This document shows positions 20,649-32,100 of a stretch of 64,000 nt of DNA, in pieces (position 1 is the stretch's first letter; each line of letters begins with the position of its first letter). The position numbers and the translations under genes are program-made. Origin of the DNA: Crossaster papposus (lineage: Eukaryota; Echinodermata; Asteroidea; Velatida; Solasteridae); the NCBI GenBank assembly GCA_037893245.1, contig JBAIAA010000871.1:186001-250000 (forward strand), read 5' to 3'. The notes under the pieces were generated by a model. That model searched no databases, had not been told where the DNA came from, and saw only the letters and a list, made by a program, of their open reading frames with translations.

Positions 20649-23246
20649 TAGCTGTTTCGGTTTTTCACCGAAACAGCTATTGTTTTCGTTAAAGTTTTTT
20701 TAGCTGTTTCGGCATTTCAGCCGAAACAGCTTTTGTTTTCGTTAAAGTTTTTTTTTTTCTTTTTTTTTTTCTTTTTTTTCTTCAGACTTTTTCCCATAGG
20801 ATTTGTACACGTTTTTTCTGGCATAGCACTTTGACACTTTGGTAAATCCGATCGACTTGAGACTTGACATACATTTAGAAAACCACCCAAGGATGGTCCT
20901 AAAAGAAATTCATCGCGATTACATGGTTCTAGGTCACGTGACGTCATGTTAAAGGTAACATTTCCCCCATAGGTTTTGTACACGTTTTTCTTCAGACTAT
21001 TGACTTTGACACTTTGGTAAATCCGACCGACTTGAAACTTGACATACACTTAGAACACCACCCACAGATGGCCATTGAAGAAATTCGGCACAATTGCGTC
21101 ATTCAAGGTCACGTGACGTGACGTTAAAGGTGTCATTTTTTTTCCCATAGGGTTTGTACACGTTTTTATTCAAACTATTTACTTTGACACTTTCGTAAAT
21201 TTGATCGACTTGATACTTAGCACACACCTCGACCACCATCTCCAGGAGGGCCCAAGAGAAAATCGTCATGATGACGTCATCGGGGGTCATGTGACGTCAC
21301 ATTAAAGGTTCAGTTTTTAGGACCCTCTATCTCTGGAAGTACATGTCCGATTGGGGTCAAACTTGGTATGCAAGTATTCCAGGATGTGTTACAGACGAAA
21401 ATTAAGATGACATCATGATGACATCATCGGGTATCCTGTGACGTCACATTAAAGGTTCAATTTTCCCCATAGGATTTGTACACGTTTTTTCAACTAATAT
21501 ATCTTTGGCACTTGTGTAAATCCAATCGACTTCAGACTTGGCACACACATAGTCGTGAACCACATAACGACCGAGGATCGATATTGTGTTTTCCTTTATT
21601 CCTTTACTATACCCTAACCCCATTACCTAGCGCTTCCCCCAACGATAGAGGACCGAATTCGGACAAGCAAACCGTCCTTCGAGGATCCTTTGTTCCCTTT
21701 GTTCTCTTTTGTGTTTCGATCCTCGATCGTAATACGATACAAGAACACATATTGGAAAGTAACGTTTGACAATCGAAACAGCTCTGTGTTTGTCCACAAA
21801 CACATGTCTAGTTTTTTTTTTTTTTTTTTTTTTCAGACTTTTCTCCATAGGATTTGCACACGTTTATTCAGACAATACACTTTGACACTTTGGTAAATCC
21901 GATGGACTTGAGACTTGGCATACATTTAGACAACCACCCAAGGACGGTCCTAGAAGAAATTCGTCGCGATTACGTCATTCAAGGTCACGTGACCTCACGT
22001 TAAAGGTGAAAATTTCCCAATAGGTTTTGTACACGTTTTTCTTCAGACTATTGACTTTGGCACTTTGATCAATCCGACCGACTTGAAACTTGGCATACAT
22101 TTAGAACACCACTCCTAGATGTTTCTGAGAGAAATTCGGCACGATTGCGTCATTCAAGGTCACGTGACGTCACATTAAAGGTGCACATTTTGTCTCACAT
22201 TGGTTTTGTACACGTTTTTGTTTAGACTGTTGACTGACACTTTAGTAAATCCGATCGACTTGAGACTTGGCACACACTTAGACCACCATCCACAGACGGC
22301 CCTAAAAGAAATTTGGCATGATTACGTCATTCAAGGTCACGGGGCGTCACGTTAAAGGTTCATTTTTCCCCCTTAGGTTTTGTACACGTTTTTCTTTAGA
22401 CTATTGACTTTGACACTAGTAAATCTGATCAACTTGAGACTTGGCACACACAAAAGACCATCACACACATATTAAAAGACACTCGAAACAGCTCTGTGTT
22501 TGTCCACAAACACATGTCTAGTTTTTTTTTTTTTTTTTTTTTTTTTGCCTTTTGTTCTCCATAGGATTTGTACACGTTTGTTCAGACAATACACTTTGAC
22601 ACTTTGGTAAATCCGATGGACTTGAGACTTGGCATACACTTAGACAACCACCCAAGGACGGTCCTAGAAGAAATTCGTCGCGATTACGTCATTCAAGGTC
22701 ACGTGACTTCGCGTTAAAGGTGAAATTTTTCCCATAGGTTTTGTACACGTTTTTCTTCAGACTGTTGAATTTGACACTTTGGTAAATCCGACCGACTTGA
22801 AACTTGCCATACACTCAGAACACCACCACCAGATGTTTCTGAAAGAAATTCAGCACGATTGCGTCATTCAAGGTCACGTGACGTCAAGTTAAAGGTTTAA
22901 TTTGTCCCCCATAGGTTTTGTACACGTTTTCTTTAGACTATTGACTTTGACACTAAGTAAATCCGATCGACTTGAGACTTGGCACACACATAGACCACCA
23001 TCCACAGACGGTCGTAGGAGAAATTTGGCACGATTACGTCATTCAAGGTCACGGGGTGTCACGTTAAAGGTTAAATTTTCCCCCATAGGTTTTGTACACG
23101 TTTTTCTTTAGACTATTGACTTTGACACATTAGTAAATCTGATCGACTTGAGACTTTAGTAAATCTGATCGACACACAAAAGACCATCACACACATATTG
23201 AAAGACACTCGAAACAGCTCTGTGTTTGTCCACAAACACATGTCTA
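20649..23246 (+). mobile_element. Cluster of Helentron-like (HINE) rolling-circle elements with a minisatellite
   Basis: Two 5' ends with the stem-loop TAGCTGTTTCGG...CCGAAACAGCT occur at 20649 and 20701. Three 3' ends with hairpin TGTGTTTGTCCACAAACACA followed by TGTCTAG end near 21809, 22519 and 23246. The 3' hairpin plus CTAG is the Helitron CTRR signature; the subterminal inverted repeat (CGAAACAGCT near each 3' end), T-rich 5' side and insertion between T residues fit Helentron-associated non-autonomous elements. The body is an array of about 170-180-bp units (TAGGTTTTGTACACGTTTTT ... AAGGTCACGTGACGTCA). No helicase is encoded. Several copies appear to have inserted into the T-tracts of others. 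Confidence 0.72.
21562..21740. mobile_element. Small palindromic insert within the Helentron-like cluster
   Basis: Interrupts one minisatellite unit. Left side CGACCGAGGATCGATATTG, right side TTTCGATCCTCGATCGTAA, imperfect inverted repeats with a unique interior. A short MITE of unknown family. Confidence 0.45.
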
Positions 23247-23429
23247 GTTATGTTATTATTTTTTGTTCGCGATCGCCGTCCAGCTATTCGGATTAATTAC
23301 AGGATATATAGCGCAATGTTTGGCTGGATGCCTAGGATCATTATTTACTTTCAAATAATTACGATAATTCCTAATCATAATTCGGTAGTAAATATTTTCG
23401 ATATCTGCAAATGGTGTATCCTACCTTTA

Positions 23430-23720
23430 CTATAAAATACAACCCCCAAATACACCCATTCGTGATCAATCAAGCAATTACCAATAGTGTAGCCTACCTT
23501 TAAAGGTAGTATACACCATTGGTAATTGCTTGAATTATCATTAATGGGTAGATTTGGGGGTTGTATTTCATAGTAAATTTCGTTTAACTGACCTGTCCGA
23601 AGCTTTGCAATCATGGATGCCGAGAAAAGCACGAAAAACAGCGTTTGTTTTCAACCGGCGTTGGGCAGTTATTCTTATGTTATCTTTGTTTTTTCGCGAT
23701 CGCAATGTTTTTTTGCAATG
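23430..23720. mobile_element. MITE family B fragments, head to head
   Basis: 23430-23501 is an inverted left end (ending CCTACCTTTAA), and 23501-23705 a forward left half starting TTAAAGGTAGTATACACCAT. The forward half supplies the empty-site sequence for both nested insertions elsewhere in this window. Confidence 0.65.
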
Positions 23721-24700
23721 AGATTGTTTAGTTACTGAGTGACGTTTTGCCCCCACTTTAAATTGGAGCAGAGTTACATCCCAAAGAAAGAAGACAACAT
23801 ACATTCTTCCTTGTCACTTTGAGTTTAGTGCGGGGCGAATATCGCAGTTGATCAAATTCAAATGATTAAAAGAAAAAAAGCCAATGAACATTTCAAAAGT
23901 CATTTAATTATAACACTGCTGCGATTAAAACAATTCTAGCTAGTAAAATTGCTATAAACAAGGCATTCATTGTTTCCAAATGAAGGTAATAAAATATGTG
24001 ACAGATGAAAACAGGCTTTCAAGTTTTGAGATGAAATTCATGTTTTTATTCCTTCATGATCATTTGCATGGTAGCTGTGCGCAGCCAGCGCTGTGAACAG
24101 TCAACAACCGAAGTCTTGAATGTGCTTCGTTTCGGAGGCTACTTCAAGACTGAACCATTTGACCACAGAATGTGCGCCTGTGCCGTGTGTTCCCGGGACT
24201 GAAAACTATCAAGGGATTAATTAGAGGCAATAAACAAGATTACAATAATGTTGATTACTTTAGCAGAGGATTAGAATGGGGTTGGCCCTGTGTGGGCTTA
24301 GGGAAAGATTTTCACACAGCGGCTCTAGCTGAGTAAGTTTATGTGCATACAAACAAACTAGTAAATATCGATTTATACTTTTTATAAAATTTATGAATTT
24401 ATCCCAAATATATCAAAAGCTTTTCTGTCGACAGGAACAAAATATAATTGAAATATTTCACCAGTTACATCTTTCCACTGATAAATGTTTAGATTCCACA
24501 CCAACAACCTTATGCGAACAAAAAATGTTGGGCTATTGTGCTTCAACAACTTCAGAACCAATAAAGTGGTACATTCATCTAGATTAAGGGCTTAATTAAT
24601 ATCATTAAACAAATCAGTAAAACTACAGAAACACAATGTATATAAAATGGTGAAAACAAAAGCCAAACAAATCAACTTTATAACAAAGGTTTATGTAACG
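23721..24700. other. Non-coding stretch without recognised features
   Basis: A/T-rich; includes GAAGTCTTGAATGTGCTTC and a later GCTACTTCAAGACTG that could form a weak stem at about 24110-24155. No exon, RNA gene or mobile element could be supported. Confidence 0.4.
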
Positions 24701-25080
24701 TTGTTACAAACATAGAGTTCTTTGGAAATATTTTAGTACAGTTCAGTGTTCCTGTGTGATGGAGTAAAGTGTTCACGTGGAACGGCGTCTCTACTGCTTG
24801 TCCAAGCCTTGGGTTTAAACGTTGGGCCGGTTGACTCGACTGTAGTCTTGTTTGCAAGATGACCTACATGTATTCGCGGTGTATATGCAGCGCAGGGAGA
24901 CCGCCGATGCGGGGAGTCCTCTATCGTACGTACGCTGTAGACCACGCCATGATCGGTGACGGGTCGTCTTGTCTAACTCGCTTAATCGCTCGCAAAATTC
25001 CCAGCTGAATTGTGTCGCATTTGCATGCGTGTGTGACGGTGCGTGTATAATCGCTGACTTATTGGTATTAAAGTTGAAGC

Positions 25081-25081
<1 letters not shown>

Positions 25082-25111
<30 letters not shown>
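25082..25111. repeat. Poly-C tract of about 30 bases
   Basis: Uninterrupted C run followed by C/T-rich sequence immediately upstream of the gag-like fossil. Similar C tracts of 20 or more occur at 18543, 49958 and 63872. Confidence 0.9.
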
Positions 25112-25113
<2 letters not shown>

Positions 25114-28100
25114 TTCCCCCCTCCTTCTGAACCGCACCTGCTGAAAGTGCTAGGACGTTGTAACCAAGATGGCGTACAACTCCGGTATAACGAATTGGTA
25201 GATCAACTTGAAGCGCAATTCAGGCCGGGACAAATAACTGAGAATTTCTTACTGAAATTGCGAACGCGCAGACAGGGGCAGAAAGCCGAAATCATGAGAG
25301 AGTTAGGTCAGGCGATTCGAGAGCTAGTGGCTCTGGTCTACCCTGGATTTGGTAAAAGTGGACGCGACCGTCTAGCACGGGTTCATTTTCTGATGCTATT
25401 GATCGGCAGCCAATCAGAGAGGGAATATTTATAGGGCAAGGCCCCCAAACCCTCGCCGAATCAACAAGAGCTTCATTGGCAACAGAAAATTTTAAGCGAA
25501 TGGAAACCAAAAGAGATTCATGCCACGCAAAGCCAAATACTGCAGAGCGAGTGAGAGCAAGGAAACCAACAGTTGGGACCTGCTAAACAGGTATCTCGCT
25601 TAATTAGATCAGAGCAAATGGCAAGCCGTAATGACGCGCCCCAACCAATAGAAACACCTTGTGTTGAGGTACACATTGGAGGCGCTACACAATCGGAGGT
25701 GATTTGTTACAATGGCTAGGGGTGGGGACAAGCGTTCGGGAAACGCAGGCCGGTCTACCGCAGGACCAACGGAAAGATCGCTTAGTGGCCGATTTGCCGA
25801 TCCCAGGAATTCTGGGTATGGACTATTATGCGTACTTCCGACTGGAAGAGTACTATATTCGATCTTCATGATTTAATCTTACATTTCCAGATCCGTTGTA
25901 CGGTTCGCGTTGGGTCCTCGTTTTGTTATCAGGCAGTGGTATAGACACTACCACTACTATACCGCCTGGACAGAGTCATTGGGAATTAAGCCACATTATC
26001 CGGCGGAGGTCAAGAGACTTCTGATAGAGTTTAGTAATGTGTTCTCCAGGGGAAAATCCGACCTAGATCGGACAAACCTGGTTAAACACACCATCGATAC
26101 AGGCAGTGCCCGACCTATCACGCGGCGGTTGCGAAGACAACCTGAATGATGCAAGAGATATCCCACCAGTTGGAAGGCCTGGTGGAAAGAGAAATCATAG
26201 CACCATCTGAAAGCCCACGGGCTTCAAATGTGGTTCTTGTTGCGAAGAAAGATGGCACAACAGATTTTTGTAGATTAGGCCTACCGAGGGCTAAACTCGG
26301 TTACGATAAAAGATGCATATCTTGTTTCCAGGATAGATGACTCTCTAGGTGCTCTGTCTGGAGCGAAATGGTTCTCCACATTGGACCTGGAAACTGGCAG
26401 GTTGAGCATGATGACGAGGCGAAACAAAATACCGCATTTGTGAATGCTTATAAAACTGGAAAGTATAATGTTATAATGCCTTTTGGGCTCAGTAATGCCC
26501 CCGCCACATTTGAACGTTTATTGTAAAGAGTATTCACTGGGCTACAGTGGCAGACTCTGCTTGTCTATCTCGATTATGTGATTTTGTATGGAAAAACCGT
26601 CACCAAGAATGTTAGATCGTTTGAGTGTTCAGTCGCTTTAGAAAGACAAACCGTGACATTTAAGGCGGCAAAATGCTTCCTGTTTCAGAAAACGTTGAAG
26701 TATTTCGGTCATGTAGTATCGGAGAGTGGCATTGCCACTGATCCTGATAAAACCAAGTCTATTTGAGACTGGCCAACCCCTGCCAACGTCAAAAAGGTTA
26801 GAAGTTTTGTGGGACTTGTCTCTTATTACCGGCGATTCATTAGAAATTTCGCAGACTTTGCAAAACCCCTTCCCAGACTCACTAAAAAGTCCAGGAAGTT
26901 CTTATGGGACTCGGCCAGGTCAATTGAGACCCTCAAGAAGTGTCTGCAAGAGGCACCAATATTACTGCCTTCCCCAAACCGGAGGGCCAGTATATACTGG
27001 ACACTGATGCCAGTGGGGACGGAATTAGTGCTCTCACAAACTCCAGAAGGGACTGAAAGGTTTATTGCATAATTATGCTAGCAGAACTCGAGCGAAATTA
27101 TTGTGTAACACGCCGAGAACTCGGTGTTCGCAGTGATCTTCTTACGACAGTTCAAGGTGTGGCATGCGCGAAGCGAAGATGTTCGTTCCTTTCTCAGGAA
27201 TTGTGAACAATGCGCCAATAGAGAATCCCCACCCAAACGGAACAATAACAAAGCACCATTAAAGCAGGTTTACCCGATTGAAAGAGTGTAGCGCTGGACA
27301 GAAATCGGCCCGCTACCATGCAGTTACAGACAACGGCAATCGTTAGATATAGTGGGCGATTAAGTGGATTAAAGCATATCCACTAAATTGTAGACACAAA
27401 AGCAGAGACCGGTTTAAGGTCCTTGTCACACAGTTCATTTGCCGATATGGGGGTCCCTGTAGAACTTTACCTTGATCAGGGAAGAAACTTTGAAGAGGAC
27501 GTGTTTGGTAAATTTTGCCGTATACTCGGTATACACAAAACCCAAACCACACCCCATACATCCCAAATCCGATGAACTGATAGAGAGGTTCAATCAAACC
27601 CTCATCAACATGGTTGCAACAATATAGAGCCTCAAAGAGCCTCATACTCATAGGCAGCAAAAGGATTCGGATTTGCAGTTGCAGACGTATGCAACGTTTG
27701 CATATCGATCCACCCCAAATGAAAGTACCGAGGAGACACCCAATGTGATGAACTGATGATGTTGGGCAGGGAGACGGCTTTTACCGATATTACTTTCCCT
27801 TGCCGACCACCTGTAAGTGGTGAAATAGATTACGCAGAGGAGTTGCGATTGAGATTAGCGAGTGCTCACGACAGGGGCTCGTGATCATCTACAAACCAGT
27901 ACGAGAAGACAGGAAATAGGATATGACCAAAATGTGTGTGGCAAATCGCCGAGTAGAGGGGACTTTCAGTTGTTTGGGTTTATAACCCAGCTAAGAAAAG
28001 GGGGTGTCTGTCCAAAACTAGAAAGTCGTTGGCAAAGCCCAGATCCTATATTAGATAAACTATCTGATGTCGTGTTCCGACTCCAGAAAAACAAAAGGCC

Positions 28101-28560
28101 GGCAAAGTCAAAAAGTGTGCACTTTGATCGACTATTAGTCGAACAGTGTGAACCCCTTAAAACATGGATCAAGACAGTGATCGAGACACGACAGTCTAAG
28201 CGAGCACGAAGGAACCATAATGAGCGAATGGAAATCCCTTCCCATAAAATGGATATTGCATTTGTAGCTGAATATAGTGAGTTAGAAAACGAGAGTGACG
28301 TCATGGAAAAGCCGGTTGAAGTCGCTTCCATGGAGGTAACCAGTGTCAATAAGATAATAAGCCCCCTGCCCCCCGTAGCGCTGCTATACTGTGGAGCAAG
28401 CTTCTCGCGGCCTGAGGGCACCGGCAGCAGCTTCTGCGAGCTGTCCACCGGAGAGAGACAAATGTTTCACCCACAGTCCACAAGCACAGAAGGCACCTCC
28501 TCTGGCACATCCTTTGGCACTACCTCAACTTGCACCAACTCGGATCTGGAATGAAATCGG
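25082..28560 (+). mobile_element. Ty3/gypsy-type LTR retroelement fossil
   Basis: Remains of gag and pol in order on the plus strand: a gag-like stretch (about 25147-25434), protease/RT region (about 25700-26770), RNase H region (about 26790-27110), zinc-binding and core integrase (about 27180-27960) and the C-terminal pol region (about 27960-28554). RT wording such as MPFGLSNAPATFERLL and integrase order identify the family. It is badly broken, with more than ten interruptions, and old. No matching pair of long terminal repeats could be recognised; a promoter-like stretch at 24720-25080 could be a left terminus but has no right partner that I can see. Confidence 0.8.
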
Positions 28561-29198
28561 TATCCCAGTAGCTGGGGAAGTGGTCATCTCGTCTGCAGCA
28601 TACATGATGGCATGCACTCGATGCTCTTGCCGGAAATTGCCGAGGTTTCCAACCGCAGCCAGGCACCCAGCCAGCTTATAAAGCCAAACTGACCACAGTT
28701 GCAGTGGCACCAGTCAGATGGGAAGCCTAGCCTGGCTCAGGAGCCAACTCCAACACCAGAACCCGGTGAGCGAGCTAGTGATGAGTCCGAGGACAAAGAA
28801 AAGATCCAAGAAAAGAAAACATCCTTCCTCACCATCGCACCAAGGTCACCGATGTTGTCTAGTATAAGGCCACCTCCCAATAATATGAAGTACTGGTCGA
28901 CCATTTTTTCAGAACTGTTCTGAACTGTTGATTCCAATTGTTGCTTGTTGCGGATACAAAGAGGCTCTAGCATGATCTAAACGTTTTAAACATGATAAGG
29001 AATTGTCCGATTTTAAGAAATGCAATCGAATCTTATTGTAATAAAATGTAATTGTTAATCACAAATTATTGTTTCTTTCTTAACTTATCTTTCAACTAAT
29101 TTGCTTGTTAGATTTTCAGCCTAGGAGAACGGGGGCCGTTCAGTGCAGGCTATAGCGCAAATTGGTAAACACACTCGACTTACTTTTGGCGACGATTA
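28561..29198. other. Flank of the retroelement fossil, no feature recognised
   Basis: Moderately G+C-rich up to about 28900, then A/T-rich. Could include the worn 3' end of the fossil, but no terminal repeat match was found. No exon supported. Confidence 0.35.
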
Positions 29199-32100
29199 TT
29201 ATGACGAACTTGGAGCGCCGAGGGCGCCCTCTCTCCGACAAGTTAACCTCTGACTAATACAGGATTTTTGAACTTTAACTGCTTTATTCTCATTCCTGTG
29301 TCGTGGGTGGACCACATGAGGTAAAACTGAAAAACAAGAAATACAAGGAAAATACACTAAATAACCAAACATAAAAATATTAATGAAATACTTAAAGATC
29401 AAAAAGTAATGACAAACAGATGCATGTACATGTATAAGAACCATCGCAAAGGTAAGTGCATAACATTATCTCAAAACACTCCAAGGGATTGTAAATTCAC
29501 ATTAGACAATCTATGAAAATTAACCTACAAAACTGTGCTCTCCAAAGGATGAAGTGTTCTCAAACTGCTTATGGGTCTGGAATACTGAAATCAGCAACCT
29601 AAAACAAAGAAAAAAGCAAGGTTCCTAAATACACCGTAAAACCCCGCAGCACTACTGCAAATTCCAAATAAGGATACGCTAATGCCAAATATAGAATCCA
29701 GCTCATGAATATTCATAACACGTGGAAAAATGGCGAGTACATGTTCTTAGCACGGCATATCCGCGCGCATAGGATGTGTGCTAATAAAGTAAAGAGCGCT
29801 CGCTGCAGCGCCCTCAATAGTTTTTTAAAATCCAATCAAAGATGGCGGCGCCCAGGGTCGCCTAATTACAATGTAAAAATTGATAAAAAACGTAACAAGG
29901 ACTTTAAAAAACAGTTTAAATTATAAAAGCTTAACAATGAACAGACTTTTCACTCGTGCATATGCATAATATTTACACAGAACAGATTTTGAGGACTTTT
30001 GGATGCATTATTGCATCGGTCGTAACGTTCGTTAAATAATTATCGGCTCTTGAAAATGACTCGTAAAAACAAAACAAAGTTCAATCCTTCGGTATAAATT
30101 CATACCAGTAAAGTTAATGACATTTACTATACGTTTATAATATATAAAAATGTGGGACATTTTGTTAAATAGTTTGTTTAGCCTTGTTAAATGTGCCCCG
30201 GAACCCCGCAAATCCAAATTCGCGCGGACGTTCACACGTCGTCCCGTGTTGGCTCCCATCGACGCATTAAGTTAGCGCGCTCGTTGGCGGATACCAGCGA
30301 TACAATCGGAAACGGCGGGCAATACAAAACAACGCAATGTGGGACAACTCGACTGTGTACAGCGTGTAGTGTGCGGTATTGCGTGTCGCGCGGTCGAGTT
30401 GTCTCACCGGTTGCTCCCAAAAACCACACTAGGCGAAATTTTTTGTTCTCTCTCAAGAGGGTTATTCTTAAGTTTTAGTAAGCGTTATATAAAGTACATG
30501 GATGATTCAAAGTTTTATCAGTGTCATGAGTTTTAAATTCCACCAAGACGCACTCGGAAAGATCTGCAGAGTTTGTGCGAACAGAATTAAAATTACTCTT
30601 CGTGGAAGCAGAAGTAAAATATCATTAGTGCGTGAGTACAGAAAGGAGTTGTTTAGCATCTATGAAATAAGTACCTGGGAGGACGGTGTGGATCAGCATC
30701 CATCAAATTTGTGCGAAAAGTGCTGCAGAAAATTAAGGCACTGTAGAAGTGATACGAGGTGTTACACTCTGAGCACTTTGAGTAGAACGCAGCCTATTCA
30801 AAGAACTTGGCCAAAGCATACAAGAACTGGCCACTGTTTCGTCTGTGATTTGTACAATGAACAAATTTCAGCAGGATCACATGTACAGTGCAAACCTAAG
30901 CGTGGCAGACCAAAAGCTTTACAAAGTCGCAGCCCCTCTCCTCCTCTCCCCTTTTCACTGATTGAAGGAAACATCTTCCAGCATGTAACTGTGAAAACGG
31001 ACACTTTTGAAATTGAATACCCCGTCGAATTTGACATCATTGGTCATGATTGGGAGCAGTCACTCTTCACATGTGGAATTTGCCTTTGCATCATTGGACA
31101 ACCTTGTGTACAAACACCATGCCAACACAATTACTGTGCAAGATGTTTGACACTGTGTTACAGGTATGCAACAAATGAAGTAATAAACTGCCCCATATGC
31201 AATCAAAAAATCAGATTTCAAGATGTAACTGAAAGTCCCAGGGTTCTCAGGTTTCAGCTGGAAAACCTGAATGTAATCTGTACCAGGTGTAACGATATTG
31301 GCAAAGTTCAACGATTACTGCATCACGACTGTCAAGTTAAGTTCGCTAAACACTCATCCGTTGCCTCTTCATCACAATGGCCAGTAAGCCCAATGAAAGA
31401 GCAGCCTGAAATTCTAAACCCAACCAATGCGGCCCGTTTACTCAAACGTCTGGCTCAAACGCACGAATCTGGCAAACCGATTCCCACTGAAATCGAAGAG
31501 GCCACTGACAAGTGGGTGTGGCTCAAGCTTCAAAATGCCCAGCCAGGAATGGCCACACCCATACGAACTGGAGGTCGAGTAAGTACACACATGGGCATTA
31601 CCTTACACATAAATTAACATGATTTCAAGATACTGTATAAGGTAACACAATATCGCATACCATTATTTCGTAAATATTAAATTTCATTAATATTTTATTT
31701 TATGAATATTATTTCATTTCACTTTTTTTCCTTCTGTTTACTTTAGACTTTAGTCGAGTTCATTCCATTTTAAAATTTCAAAACACATGACATTTAGAGT
31801 GATCGAGGAAGGATCAGGTCTGTGTCGTTTAAAAAAACCAATTGTTTTTTTTAATGCATCATTTTTCTCCCAGCCTGCTCATATTCAAAAGGTGACTAAG
31901 CCATCAAAGTCAAGTAAAAATATCTCCACCTCATACAAGAGACAACGAACTGTTGCAATAGCAGCTTTCCGGCAAAATATCAGCAAAGGAGCTCCCGAAA
32001 TCCAGCAGGACGATGAAAACCAGTGTCTGCCATCCAGTTCGTAACAGACCAACCACCACACAACTTCAACTGCTGATGGTGCTTTAGCCATGATGCAAGA

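Larger units (their letters stand above)
20472..23429. mobile_element. MITE family B, copy 2, split by Helentron-like elements
   Basis: Left half 20472-20648 (AAAGGTAGGATACACCATTG...) and right half 23247-23429 (...GGTGTATCCTACCTTT) together make one family B element. The break lies in GCAGTTATT/ATGTTAT; the undisturbed sequence in the copy at 23503 reads GCAGTTATTCTTATGTTATC at this place. Confidence 0.75.

Noticed and set aside
20717-21290. Minus-strand open frames with poly-Lys ends in the minisatellite arrays (also 53482-53797)
   Set aside because: Translations of T tracts and repeated units; the same peptide recurs with each unit and no gene structure exists.
24720-25080. Left long terminal repeat of the gypsy-type fossil
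   Set aside because: Promoter-like sequence at the right place, but no matching right copy was found between 28500 and 29200, so not called.
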